Below are positions 45,352-55,769 of a stretch of DNA of 64,000 nucleotides, in pieces. The translations under genes were made by a program, and so were the position numbers. Numbering within the stretch: the first letter of the stretch is position 1; every line of letters begins with the position of its first letter. The stretch is taken from the NCBI GenBank assembly GCA_022113835.1, contig JAILWY010000015.1:8160501-8224500 (forward strand), written 5' to 3'. The stretch is from Atopsyche davidsoni (lineage: Eukaryota > Arthropoda > Insecta > Trichoptera > Hydrobiosidae). The notes under the pieces were generated by a model. That model had not been told where the DNA came from. It made no database searches and saw nothing but the letters and a program-made list of their open reading frames with translations.

Positions 45352-47802
45352 TCACATTGTATTTTTAAAAATATTAAGAAGGGGAGAATTATGGTTGTTA
45401 AGTTGTTCATTGATCAAAGGGAATTCTAGATTTTGGTGCTTAATTATTTCTAATTGCTCCAAAATATTAAGTCTATAGCCTTTATTGGAAACATGAAGGA
45501 GACTTGGCTTATTATCAACATTTAACTTATGTTTACTGTCATTAAGATGTATTGCAAATTGTGAATCTAATTTATTATTTTTAAAAGAAGCCAGATGCTC
45601 TTTGTATCTTGTTGCAAAACTACGACCTGTTTGACCAATGTACATAGCTTTGCAGTCATCACACGTTAATTTGTAGACTCCACTCTTTTGGAAGGCATCA
45701 ACTTTGTCCTTACTGTTTTTTAAAAGTATTCCTAAGTTGCTTCTATTCTTAAAGGCCATTTTAAATTCTGGTAATTGTTTGCAAATATCAAGTGAGATTT
45801 GACCAAAATATTCAATGCATCTAAACGGCTTCTCTTCATCGCTACGGCTAACAGGGTATATCTGAATAGAGTTTTTTGCATGTGATTTTTTAATAAGGAT
45901 TTTATCAATAATATTATTTGGGTAACCATTACTTGCTGCAATTGATTTTATTATTTTTAATTCTTCATTGAATGCTTCTAATTCTAGCGGTAATTTAACT
46001 AGCCGGTGTACCATGCTATAGTATGCTGCTAATTTATGTGACCAGGGGTGCATGGATTTATGATGTATTGTAGTATCAGCGAATGTCGGCTTACGATATA
46101 CACTAAAATGGTGACGGTTATTTACATTTTTAATTGAAAGATCTAAAAAATTTATACTCTTATCAACTTCTTTCTCTAGTGTGAATTTAATCCGCGTATG
46201 TAAAGAATTTGCAAAATTTACAAATTTGTCCAATTGTCTCTCTGTTCCACTCCAACAAATCAAGATATCATCTACATACCTGTAGTAGTAAATGATATTT
46301 TTATCCCAGCTTGATTTTAGTAACTTCTCTTCAAACGCATCCATGAAGCATTCTGCTATCAATGGACTTAGGTTACTTCCAATAGGAAGGCCTTCAAGTT
46401 GCTGGTAAATTGTATCATTGAATTTAAAATAGTTAGTGTCTAAACATGCTTCTAATAACTGATACATCTCATCTATTACAATGGGTCCCAGCTTACTTTG
46501 TTCCATAATATTACGGACAATTTCCAATGATTCCTTAACAGGAATATTGGGAAAAAGGCTAGTGACATCTAATGAAATGAATTTATAGTTCGTTTGAAGA
46601 GGTATGTCCTTGATTTTATCCACCAAGTCTAATGAGTTTATGACACCATGCTTCGGTTTAAAGTTAGTTAAATCTTTAAACAGAATATTTAATTTACTCG
46701 ATAGTAATGATGCTGGAGTATGGTTAAAAGAGACAACCGGTCTGATCGGGACATTTACTTTATGAATCTTGGGTAGACCATAAAGTAGAGGGGCTTTAGG
46801 GTTCATGACGATCAATGCTAATTTTTGGGGGATTTTAGGAAATATGGCATTGCAGCTATTAACGAGTTTACGGACTCTACTAGCCAATTTAAGAGTAGGA
46901 TCTTTCTTGAGGGTAATAAAATCTGAGGGATTTAAAAACGCAAAAACTTTATCCACATAGTCCTGCCTGCTCAGAACGACTACTGAGTTGCCTTTATCTG
47001 CTTTGGTTATAATTAAATTATTAAGCGTGACTTTAGTTTTAATATTGTGAAGCTGGTCGAGTTCAATATTTTTGTAAAACACTGATTTACCTACTGATTC
47101 TAGTTCTTTCTTAATGATATTTGCAGTGACATGTTTAAGTAAATTGCCATTCTTAGCTTTAGTTAACGCTATTTCTGTGTCTACCGCTAACGATTCTAAT
47201 TGACGAGATGACACTTTTTGCGGTATACTATATTTAAAGCCTTTGTCTAAAAGAGAAAGTTCTTTAACATCAAATACGATATTACTTAAGTTAATTGTCC
47301 TCTTATAAAATTCTAATGGGGCAGTTGATTTTTCAGGTACAAGGGGAGACGACTTTGGAACCAATTGAGTGGCTTTCAAATTAACAAGTTTTTTACATTG
47401 AGTTTTATATTTTAAATAAATGCTATTATTAATTTCATCGTTGATTTTAGTATATAAATTATCGAATTCAACAGGGTGAAGAGAAAAGGTTAATTCTGAG
47501 TGTAGTACCTTGATATATTGTAGAAGGGCGTCTCGCTTGCGGCACCATTCTTTGGCTTCCTCTTTCAGCCAAGTCACCTTAGCTCGTCGGATAGCAATGC
47601 TGGACGACGCTGACTTCGACTTGGTACGTAATTGAACGAACTTCGGAATCACTTTCCACTTTAAACACTGCTGAACAAACCAGAAGTTTTGAACTACTGT
47701 TCTCTGCTTCAGTTTCAGTTTTCTATATAAAAATACCTGGGTGGCTATATCAGCCACCTTGATATAATTAATGGAACTGGTATTTATTTTGTAATACTCC
47801 AT
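45352..47802 (-). CDS. Penelope-like polyprotein, copy 2
   Basis: Its predicted protein is identical to copy 1 over all 816 residues, including Asp412, YVDD and the GVY-YIG set. It lies exactly 2775 bp from copy 1 in the same orientation. This is the 5'-most complete unit of the minus-strand tandem. Identity between tandem units suggests both came from one multimeric template, or were made by very recent duplication. Confidence 0.92.
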   Translation of the reverse strand: MEYYKINTSSINYIKVADIATQVFLYRKLKLKQRTVVQNFWFVQQCLKWKVIPKFVQLRTKSKSASSSIAIRRAKVTWLKEEAKEWCRKRDALLQYIKVLHSELTFSLHPVEFDNLYTKINDEINNSIYLKYKTQCKKLVNLKATQLVPKSSPLVPEKSTAPLEFYKRTINLSNIVFDVKELSLLDKGFKYSIPQKVSSRQLESLAVDTEIALTKAKNGNLLKHVTANIIKKELESVGKSVFYKNIELDQLHNIKTKVTLNNLIITKADKGNSVVVLSRQDYVDKVFAFLNPSDFITLKKDPTLKLASRVRKLVNSCNAIFPKIPQKLALIVMNPKAPLLYGLPKIHKVNVPIRPVVSFNHTPASLLSSKLNILFKDLTNFKPKHGVINSLDLVDKIKDIPLQTNYKFISLDVTSLFPNIPVKESLEIVRNIMEQSKLGPIVIDEMYQLLEACLDTNYFKFNDTIYQQLEGLPIGSNLSPLIAECFMDAFEEKLLKSSWDKNIIYYYRYVDDILICWSGTERQLDKFVNFANSLHTRIKFTLEKEVDKSINFLDLSIKNVNNRHHFSVYRKPTFADTTIHHKSMHPWSHKLAAYYSMVHRLVKLPLELEAFNEELKIIKSIAASNGYPNNIIDKILIKKSHAKNSIQIYPVSRSDEEKPFRCIEYFGQISLDICKQLPEFKMAFKNRSNLGILLKNSKDKVDAFQKSGVYKLTCDDCKAMYIGQTGRSFATRYKEHLASFKNNKLDSQFAIHLNDSKHKLNVDNKPSLLHVSNKGYRLNILEQLEIIKHQNLEFPLINEQLNNHNSPLLNIFKNTM

Positions 47803-48126
47803 TTTATAACAATAAAATAAAACCAAATGGTTTTGGAGACTACGTTTATTTTGCTTATAGCGAGAGCTCTTTCGCCGAACACGGCATCTTCAAGACTGAT
47901 TCTATATAGAAACCACGAGTTTATACATAACAAAATCAACAAAATTACATGAGTCATAGATATTACAAATTTATGTGGAAAAAATTGCTTCTATTGGGTG
48001 CTGTGAAACCCCATTAAAATGACATTAACAGCAATAATTTTAATACTAAGTACTTAAATAAACTATTTTATGATGATTCCTGGCTGTCCTGGCCGCCACC
48101 TGAAAGCAATTAGTTTGGAAGCAGAA
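47803..48126 (-). repeat. PLE-A inter-unit segment, second
   Basis: Same content as 45028-45351. It joins the truncated third copy to copy 2 and holds the hammerhead-like motif at 47856-47906. Confidence 0.75.
47856..47906 (-). ncRNA. hammerhead-like motif, PLE-A, between copies 2 and 3
   Basis: Sequence identical to its sister motifs. See the entry at 52626 for the fold. Confidence 0.45.
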
Positions 48127-48538
48127 TCACATTGTATTTTTAAAAATATTAAGAAGGGGAGAATTATGGTTGTTAAGTTGTTCATTGATCAAAGGGAATT
48201 CTAGATTTTGGTGCTTAATTATTTCTAATTGCTCCAAAATATTAAGTCTATAGCCTTTATTGGAAACATGAAGGAGACTTGGCTTATTATCAACATTTAA
48301 CTTATGTTTACTGTCATTAAGATGTATTGCAAATTGTGAATCTAATTTATTATTTTTAAAAGAAGCCAGATGCTCTTTGTATCTTGTTGCAAAACTACGA
48401 CCTGTTTGACCAATGTACATAGCTTTGCAGTCATCACACGTTAATTTGTAGACTCCACTCTTTTGGAAGGCATCAACTTTGTCCTTACTGTTTTTTAAAA
48501 GTATTCCTAAGTTGCTTCTATTCTTAAAGGCCATTTTA
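48127..48538 (-). pseudogene. Penelope-like polyprotein, copy 3, 5'-truncated
   Basis: Only the last 135 residues remain, beginning M-A-F-K-N-R just before the GIY-YIG domain. The endonuclease part is intact, but the whole reverse transcriptase is missing. The truncation point faces the central junction of the array. Confidence 0.9.
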
Positions 48539-48574
48539 TTCTATTATATTATATATATATTCTATTCTTAAAGG
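48539..48574. other. central junction filler of the PLE array
   Basis: About 36 bases join the two truncated copies: an AT run followed by TTCTATTCTTAAAGG. The latter duplicates the nearby copy-3 sequence at 48516-48530, as in template-switching end joining. The plus-strand copy then starts at CCAGCAACTTG. Confidence 0.7.
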
Positions 48575-49630
48575 CCAGCAACTTGAAGGCCTTCCTATTG
48601 GAAGTAACCTAAGTCCATTGATAGCAGAATGCTTCATGGATGCGTTTGAAGAGAAGTTACTAAAATCAAGCTGGGATAAAAATATCATTTACTACTACAG
48701 GTATGTAGATGATATCTTGATTTGTTGGAGTGGAACAGAGAGACAATTGGACAAATTTGTAAATTTTGCAAATTCTTTACATACGCGGATTAAATTCACA
48801 CTAGAGAAAGAAGTTGATAAGAGTATAAAAATTTTTTAGATCTTTCAATTAAAAATGTAAATAACCGTCACCATTTTAGTGTATATCGTAAGCCGACATT
48901 CGCTGATACTACAATACATCATAAATCCATGCACCCCTGGTCACATAAATTAGCAGCATACTATAGCATGGTACACCGGCTAGTTAAATTACCGCTAGAA
49001 TTAGAAGCATTCAATGAAGAATTAAAAATAATAAAATCAATTGCAGCAAGTAATGGTTACCCAAATAATATTATTGATAAAATCCTTATTAAAAAATCAC
49101 ATGCAAAAAACTCTATTCAGATATACCCTGTTAGCCGTAGCGATGAAGAGAAGCCGTTTAGATGCATTGAATATTTTGGTCAAATCTCACTTGATATTTG
49201 CAAACAATTACCAGAATTTAAAATGGCCTTTAAGAATAGAAGCAACTTAGGAATACTTTTAAAAAACAGTAAGGACAAAGTTGATGCCTTCCAAAAGAGT
49301 GGAGTCTACAAATTAACGTGTGATGACTGCAAAGCTATGTACATTGGTCAAACAGGTCGTAGTTTTGCAACAAGATACAAAGAGCATCTGGCTTCTTTTA
49401 AAAATAATAAATTAGATTCACAATTTGCAATACATCTTAATGACAGTAAACATAAGTTAAATGTTGATAATAAGCCAAGTCTCCTTCATGTTTCCAATAA
49501 AGGCTATAGACTTAATATTTTGGAGCAATTAGAAATAATTAAGCACCAAAATCTAGAATTCCCTTTGATCAATGAACAACTTAACAACCATAATTCTCCC
49601 CTTCTTAATATTTTTAAAAATACAATGTGA
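48575..49630 (+). pseudogene. Penelope-like polyprotein, copy 4, 5'-truncated and frameshifted
   Basis: It begins within the reverse transcriptase at QLEGLPIGS and keeps YVDD. After EVDKSI a two-base insertion in an A run (near 48826) shifts the frame to a stop at 48837-48839. The remainder, from MHPWSHKLA (48929) through the complete GIY-YIG domain, is otherwise unchanged. It matches copy 5 after the truncation point at its base 51352. Confidence 0.88.
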
Positions 49631-49954
49631 TTCTGCTTCCAAACTAATTGCTTTCAGGTGGCGGCCAGGACAGCCAGGAATCATCATAAAATAGTTTATT
49701 TAAGTACTTAGTATTAAAATTATTGCTGTTAATGTCATTTTAATGGGGTTTCACAGCACCCAATAGAAGCAATTTTTTCCACATAAATTTGTAATATCTA
49801 TGACTCATGTAATTTTGTTGATTTTGTTATGTATAAACTCGTGGTTTCTATATAGAATCAGTCTTGAAGATGCCGTGTTCGGCGAAAGAGCTCTCGCTAT
49901 AAGCAAAATAAACGTAGTCTCCAAAACCATTTGGTTTTATTTCATTGTTATAAA
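49631..49954 (+). repeat. PLE-A inter-unit segment, plus arm
   Basis: It joins copy 4 to copy 5 and holds the hammerhead-like motif at 49851-49901. One base in the leader (TTTCATTG instead of TTTTATTG) differs from the minus-strand units. Confidence 0.75.
49851..49901 (+). ncRNA. hammerhead-like motif, PLE-A, between copies 4 and 5
   Basis: Core bases 49864-49870. See the entry at 52626 for the fold. Confidence 0.45.
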
Positions 49955-52405
49955 ATGGAGTATTACAAAATAAATACCAGTTCCATTAATTATATCAAGG
50001 TGGCTGATATAGCCACCCAGGTATTTTTATATAGAAAACTGAAACTGAAGCAGAGAACAGTAGTTCAAAACTTCTGGTTTGTTCAGCAGTGTTTAAAGTG
50101 GAAAGTGATTCCGAAGTTCGTTCAATTACGTACCAAGTCGAAGTCAGCGTCGTCCAGCATTGCTATCCGACGAGCTAAGGTGACTTGGCTGAAAGAGGAA
50201 GCCAAAGAATGGTGCCGCAAGCGAGACGCCCTTCTACAATATATCAAGGTACTACACTCAGAATTAACCTTTTCTCTTCACCCTGTTGAATTCGATAATT
50301 TATATACTAAAATCAACGATGAAATTAATAATAGCATTTATTTAAAATATAAAACTCAATGTAAAAAACTTGTTAATTTGAAAGCCACTCAATTGGTTCC
50401 AAAGTCGTCTCCCCTTGTACCTGAAAAATCAACTGCCCCATTAGAATTTTATAAGAGGACAATTAACTTAAGTAATATCGTATTTGATGTTAAAGAACTT
50501 TCTCTTTTAGACAAAGGCTTTAAATATAGTATACCGCAAAAAGTGTCATCTCGTCAATTAGAATCGTTAGCGGTAGACACAGAAATAGCGTTAACTAAAG
50601 CTAAGAATGGCAATTTACTTAAACATGTCACTGCAAATATCATTAAGAAAGAACTAGAATCAGTAGGTAAATCAGTGTTTTACAAAAATATTGAACTCGA
50701 CCAGCTTCACAATATTAAAACTAAAGTCACGCTTAATAATTTAATTATAACCAAAGCAGATAAAGGCAACTCAGTAGTCGTTCTGAGCAGGCAGGACTAT
50801 GTGGATAAAGTTTTTGCGTTTTTAAATCCCTCAGATTTTATTACCCTCAAGAAAGATCCTACTCTTAAATTGGCTAGTAGAGTCCGTAAACTCGTTAATA
50901 GCTGCAATGCCATATTTCCTAAAATCCCCCAAAAATTAGCATTGATCGTCATGAACCCTAAAGCCCCTCTACTTTATGGTCTACCCAAGATTCATAAAGT
51001 AAATGTCCCGATCAGACCGGTTGTCTCTTTTAACCATACTCCAGCATCATTACTATCGAGTAAATTAAATATTCTGTTTAAAGATTTAACTAACTTTAAA
51101 CCGAAGCATGGTGTCATAAACTCATTAGACTTGGTGGATAAAATCAAGGACATACCTCTTCAAACGAACTATAAATTCATTTCATTAGATGTCACTAGCC
51201 TTTTTCCCAATATTCCTGTTAAGGAATCATTGGAAATTGTCCGTAATATTATGGAACAAAGTAAGCTGGGACCCATTGTAATAGATGAGATGTATCAGTT
51301 ATTAGAAGCATGTTTAGACACTAACTATTTTAAATTCAATGATACAATTTACCAGCAACTTGAAGGCCTTCCTATTGGAAGTAACCTAAGTCCATTGATA
51401 GCAGAATGCTTCATGGATGCGTTTGAAGAGAAGTTACTAAAATCAAGCTGGGATAAAAATATCATTTACTACTACAGGTATGTAGATGATATCTTGATTT
51501 GTTGGAGTGGAACAGAGAGACAATTGGACAAATTTGTAAATTTTGCAAATTCTTTACATACGCGGATTAAATTCACACTAGAGAAAGAAGTTGATAAGAG
51601 TATAAATTTTTTAGATCTTTCAATTAAAAATGTAAATAACCGTCACCATTTTAGTGTATATCGTAAGCCGACATTCGCTGATACTACAATACATCATAAA
51701 TCCATGCACCCCTGGTCACATAAATTAGCAGCATACTATAGCATGGTACACCGGCTAGTTAAATTACCGCTAGAATTAGAAGCATTCAATGAAGAATTAA
51801 AAATAATAAAATCAATTGCAGCAAGTAATGGTTACCCAAATAATATTATTGATAAAATCCTTATTAAAAAATCACATGCAAAAAACTCTATTCAGATATA
51901 CCCTGTTAGCCGTAGCGATGAAGAGAAGCCGTTTAGATGCATTGAATATTTTGGTCAAATCTCACTTGATATTTGCAAACAATTACCAGAATTTAAAATG
52001 GCCTTTAAGAATAGAAGCAACTTAGGAATACTTTTAAAAAACAGTAAGGACAAAGTTGATGCCTTCCAAAAGAGTGGAGTCTACAAATTAACGTGTGATG
52101 ACTGCAAAGCTATGTACATTGGTCAAACAGGTCGTAGTTTTGCAACAAGATACAAAGAGCATCTGGCTTCTTTTAAAAATAATAAATTAGATTCACAATT
52201 TGCAATACATCTTAATGACAGTAAACATAAGTTAAATGTTGATAATAAGCCAAGTCTCCTTCATGTTTCCAATAAAGGCTATAGACTTAATATTTTGGAG
52301 CAATTAGAAATAATTAAGCACCAAAATCTAGAATTCCCTTTGATCAATGAACAACTTAACAACCATAATTCTCCCCTTCTTAATATTTTTAAAAATACAA
52401 TGTGA
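49955..52405 (+). CDS. Penelope-like polyprotein, copy 5, complete
   Basis: The protein sequence from the first ATG is identical to copies 1 and 2. All catalytic residues of the reverse transcriptase and GIY-YIG domains are present. This is the only complete unit in the plus orientation. The one leader difference from the minus units lies upstream of the ATG. Since no stops have accumulated, it may still be competent. Confidence 0.92.
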   Translation: MEYYKINTSSINYIKVADIATQVFLYRKLKLKQRTVVQNFWFVQQCLKWKVIPKFVQLRTKSKSASSSIAIRRAKVTWLKEEAKEWCRKRDALLQYIKVLHSELTFSLHPVEFDNLYTKINDEINNSIYLKYKTQCKKLVNLKATQLVPKSSPLVPEKSTAPLEFYKRTINLSNIVFDVKELSLLDKGFKYSIPQKVSSRQLESLAVDTEIALTKAKNGNLLKHVTANIIKKELESVGKSVFYKNIELDQLHNIKTKVTLNNLIITKADKGNSVVVLSRQDYVDKVFAFLNPSDFITLKKDPTLKLASRVRKLVNSCNAIFPKIPQKLALIVMNPKAPLLYGLPKIHKVNVPIRPVVSFNHTPASLLSSKLNILFKDLTNFKPKHGVINSLDLVDKIKDIPLQTNYKFISLDVTSLFPNIPVKESLEIVRNIMEQSKLGPIVIDEMYQLLEACLDTNYFKFNDTIYQQLEGLPIGSNLSPLIAECFMDAFEEKLLKSSWDKNIIYYYRYVDDILICWSGTERQLDKFVNFANSLHTRIKFTLEKEVDKSINFLDLSIKNVNNRHHFSVYRKPTFADTTIHHKSMHPWSHKLAAYYSMVHRLVKLPLELEAFNEELKIIKSIAASNGYPNNIIDKILIKKSHAKNSIQIYPVSRSDEEKPFRCIEYFGQISLDICKQLPEFKMAFKNRSNLGILLKNSKDKVDAFQKSGVYKLTCDDCKAMYIGQTGRSFATRYKEHLASFKNNKLDSQFAIHLNDSKHKLNVDNKPSLLHVSNKGYRLNILEQLEIIKHQNLEFPLINEQLNNHNSPLLNIFKNTM

Positions 52406-52728
52406 TTCTGCTTCCAAACTAATTGCTTTCAGGTGGCGGCCAGGACAGCCAGGAATCATCATAAAATAGTTTATTTAAGTACTTAGTATTAAAATTATTG
52501 CTGTTAATGTCATTTTAATGGGGTTTCACAGCACCCAATAGAAGCAATTTTTTCCACATAAATTTGTAATATCTATGACTCATGTAATTTTGTTGATTTT
52601 GTTATGTATAAACTCGTGGTTTCTATATAGAATCAGTCTTGAAGATGCCGTGTTCGGCGAAAGAGCTCTCGCTATAAGCAAAATAAACGTAGTCTCCAAA
52701 ACCATTTGGTTTTATTTTATTGTTATTG
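52406..52728 (+). repeat. PLE-A terminal segment, right end
   Basis: 3' untranslated region and pseudo-LTR, ending at ATTGTTAT in the leader just before the ATG position. It is followed by the right target-site duplication. Confidence 0.75.
52626..52676 (+). ncRNA. hammerhead-ribozyme-like motif, PLE-A
   Basis: Stem I pairs TATAG (52626-52630) with CTATA (52672-52676), plus one G-C pair beside the cleavage site, with a 7-base internal loop. The core is TTGAAGA (52639-52645; consensus CTGANGA, so position 3 is T). Stem II GCCG/CGGC has a TGTT loop. GAAA follows at 52659-52662. A palindromic AGAGCTCT forms a two-pair stem III alone, or a longer stem between two copies. The cleavage base would be C52670. 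An extra T at 52646 separates core and stem II. Activity is uncertain. Confidence 0.5.
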
Positions 52729-52740
52729 TCTCTTATTAAG
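52729..52740 (+). repeat. target-site duplication, right copy
   Basis: The 12 bases are identical to 42203-42214 and directly follow the PLE-A end. Confidence 0.75.
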
Positions 52741-53279
52741 CCTTGTTTATACTACCAAACATCATATTTAAATATACCTATGATATAGATATTTAAATAT
52801 TATCTGAACGAAATCTGTATAATATTTTTAATAGGTATACTAAATCATTAATGTATTGAAGAAAATTATATTAAAAGCGAAACGAATCCTATGAATAGAT
52901 TACTTATATAATTTAAAATATTCTGAAACTAGATTGGACCCTTTGTATGAATAATTATATAATGTTTCATGTTCGGGCCAAAACCAATCGCCCTGCCCTA
53001 ATTCGTATGTGACATGTCCATATAACATGGAAACGCGTACATAATGCGTTTAATTGATTTTTCGTTTGGTGAAACGACTGTGTACTTTATGTGCACAGCA
53101 CACAAAGCTAGTTTTGTGAATATAATGAATAGCTTGCCGTTTTGATTGGTTGGGTGTGCTTAAATTTTAAACCTGATCGTTTGAAAATGAAACACACGCT
53201 GTGATAGTTTGGATTTTAATAATTACAAGGGAAAAAAATTGATCATATAAAGGTTACATCGTCTCAGTTTTTCTTTATG
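52741..53279. other. right flank of the PLE array
   Basis: AT-rich, no recognised feature. Confidence 0.45.
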
Positions 53280-53831
53280 GAGTAATAGCCTGGACACTTA
53301 AGGGTCTAAGTCCCATACTCGAGTTTTTTTTTAATCATTTTTTGGTTCGTTTTGCGAAAAATCGATTGCACCAATCAAATAAATTTGAATGCAAAAAGTT
53401 AGATACATCTCTTCTTCCGAACTGATTATTTTTTTATTTCTTGTAAATTTACTTTTAATGTGATAAATACGTGTTTTTCCGATTGAAGTGTACGAATTTG
53501 GAGATTCGTCATGTCCCTGTTCTAAGAGTCCTAAACATTTAAAAGTCTTTTTTTTAATTGGAATTAAAAGATTAAATATAATCCATGTGCGTTTTATTAT
53601 TTTAAAAATTAAAAAAAAACCCTTTAACAAACTTTGGTTTTGAAAAGTCGTCATTTTATCCAATTTTTCAACATCTTCAAGATTTTACCCTGAAAATGGA
53701 CGTTAATTAAATAATAAAAATAGATAAATATAATTTGTAGTTTTTTAAATACTTTATAAAAAAATTAACTTTTGACATAGAAAAATAAAGTGACAGTTAA
53801 ATTAATTAAATGACACGATTTCGCCAGGTAA
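53280..53831 (+). repeat. AT-rich MITE-like repeat
   Basis: It opens AGTAATAGCCTGGACACTTA, runs through GGGTCTAAGTCCCATA and GAATTTGGAGATTCGTCATG, and ends ACACGATTTCGCCAGGTA. It is closest to 57054-57660. Confidence 0.65.
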
Positions 53832-55769
53832 AACGGTCCTTTTTTTGTGGCAGACGGAGGTTGGACACCAAGCAAGGCTAGGTAGCAAGACCCTTAAGAC
53901 AACTACAATGTGAAAAAATGTGGCTTTATAGGAGAGTCCCTTAAACACCATGGGCTGACTGCGTTACAAATGACAGAGAAAAGCACAGAATGTAAAAAGA
54001 AAGACAACTAACGATGGTAAAAAGCGTAAGGTCTCATATATTTTGGCCAAATTTTTCGAAACAATCAATATAGCATCCTACAGGTGATTGACTATGGCAA
54101 TCAAAGAAAAAAGGGGTATTAGAAGAAGGAAACTTACGTGGATGCGAATTCATGCCAGTGGCTGGAAGTTGGAAGTGCGCCCGAATTAGTGATACTAGCC
54201 CAGGATATAAAAATATTCGATGAAACGGTCGCCAATCTCCTATGAGGAGAGGCACCAGAAGAAGATTTTTTGGAATCCTCATATAAAAAAACCAGCGTAG
54301 AAGGACCCACTACACTATTTTTGGTCGCCAACTTCCTCTGAGGAAAGGCAATTGACGAAGAAGAATTAAAATCATGCCATTTAGAGTGCAATGGTTAAAA
54401 AACATAAATTTGTCATCACCACAGATTATAATTAAATATTCAACAAATCGACACACAGCCTTATTTGGATAAAAAGATAAACAGTTCACAAATGACACGA
54501 TGAGAAAAAGCATCTAAAAATTATCAAACGGTGGATATGAATCGAAACTTGTCCAGCTTATTGATCAATTCATGGATATTTAATCAGTAGAAACGTTTTG
54601 CTAAAAACATAAGCCTTTTTTTAAATATTTAAAATAATAATAGATATTAAAAATATACATATTTTTTGACAATACAAAATGCTGCATTTCATTAAGTATT
54701 TTTTTATGTCATTTCATGCCTACGCAATGAATCAAAAATATTATTTTAACTAAGTTACTTAATAACATTTTTATTTTTGTGTATTTTTATTCGTATTTGG
54801 CCAAAGGGACAATTGTAAATAATGGCATGCAATCGTTGATAACACGGATGATTAAATTTTAAGATATGTTATCATTAACATTTTTAACAGGAATATATAT
54901 ATATATATAATTTATGTCATGCGATGTATTGAATAATTACCATTATTATTTTTTAAACAAACTCTGAATTCGGCTATTAATTAATACCTTGTGAAATATT
55001 CGACGACGAGGCACAACAGAGGCTTTGTGTGTGTAAACACTGCGCTTTTCTTCGATAAATATTTCAATACTAAGATTTCAGAAATCCAAAGACTAAGCTC
55101 TGAAAAATAAACAAATATGTTCTTGAAAAATTATACCTGCCATTTTGATGAATGGAAGAAGAGATATTCCTTTTTATTGCAGCGGCGTGCGGAAAGATTT
55201 GAATTAATCGCTTTAAAAAAAATTATAATAAAACTATTTACAAGTATTTTTTCTTTGCAAGTTTAATTTCTATTTGCTTAAACAAGCTCTATAATGAAAT
55301 TCTCTACACACGCAGCGACACAACTGACAACCAGATATAGCATATAGATTTTTTTTGTGTTATTAACTAAATCATAATAAAACACCAAAAATAAACGAAT
55401 GCTTCTGACTAATTGCAAATCAGTTACAATTTTTATCGCTGCATGTGTAGCTGGCTTAAGAGCATTTCCACTCATCACTGTCAGCTATCCTAAATAATAT
55501 TTTCTTTGATCAGGAAAAGCCTAGTTGGCGATTATTTCAATACACAGTTGCTAAAAACTCCATATGTTAATTTAATTATGTAAAACACCAGAAAAACCCC
55601 ATGTTAATATTTTGAAAAGCTATTTTGATTCCGACGACCTCATTTTATTATAATTCTTGTTTGTATTAATTAATATGTATTTACTGTACTTCCTATACAT
55701 ATAATGTACATGTATATAAAATTACTTACGATACAATATTATTAACAATCAATAATATAATATATCGAG
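53832..55769. other. gene-free stretch with two minus-strand repeat R copies
   Basis: 54216-54262 and 54291-54365 carry repeat R in reverse (GGTCGCCAATCTCCTATGAG and GGTCGCCAACTTCCTCTGAG). A TA run lies at 54894-54910. Nothing else is recognised. Confidence 0.45.

Larger units (their letters stand above)
42215..52728. mobile_element. Penelope-like element array (PLE-A), tandem and inverted
   Basis: Units repeat with a period of 2775 bp. On the minus strand are a complete copy, a second complete copy and a 5'-truncated third (ending about 48538). After ~36 bp of filler, the plus strand has a 5'-truncated copy (from about 48575) and a complete copy. Both outer ends are element 3' ends. The left end runs 45 bases past the start of the next ORF; the right end stops within the leader (ATTGTTAT). 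Copies are near-identical, so the insertion is recent. Partial tandem copies and inverted neighbours are known for Penelope-like elements. Confidence 0.9.

Noticed and set aside
49931..49954. An upstream start that adds eight residues (L/M-V-L-F...) to the PLE protein
   Set aside because: The codon there is TTG. The first ATG is eight codons later and is placed alike in all three complete copies, so I start there.
42577..52405. YVDD reverse transcriptase as evidence for an integrated retrovirus or LTR element
   Set aside because: No protease, integrase, gag, primer-binding site or true LTR is seen. The fused GIY-YIG domain and CxxC set identify a Penelope-like element.
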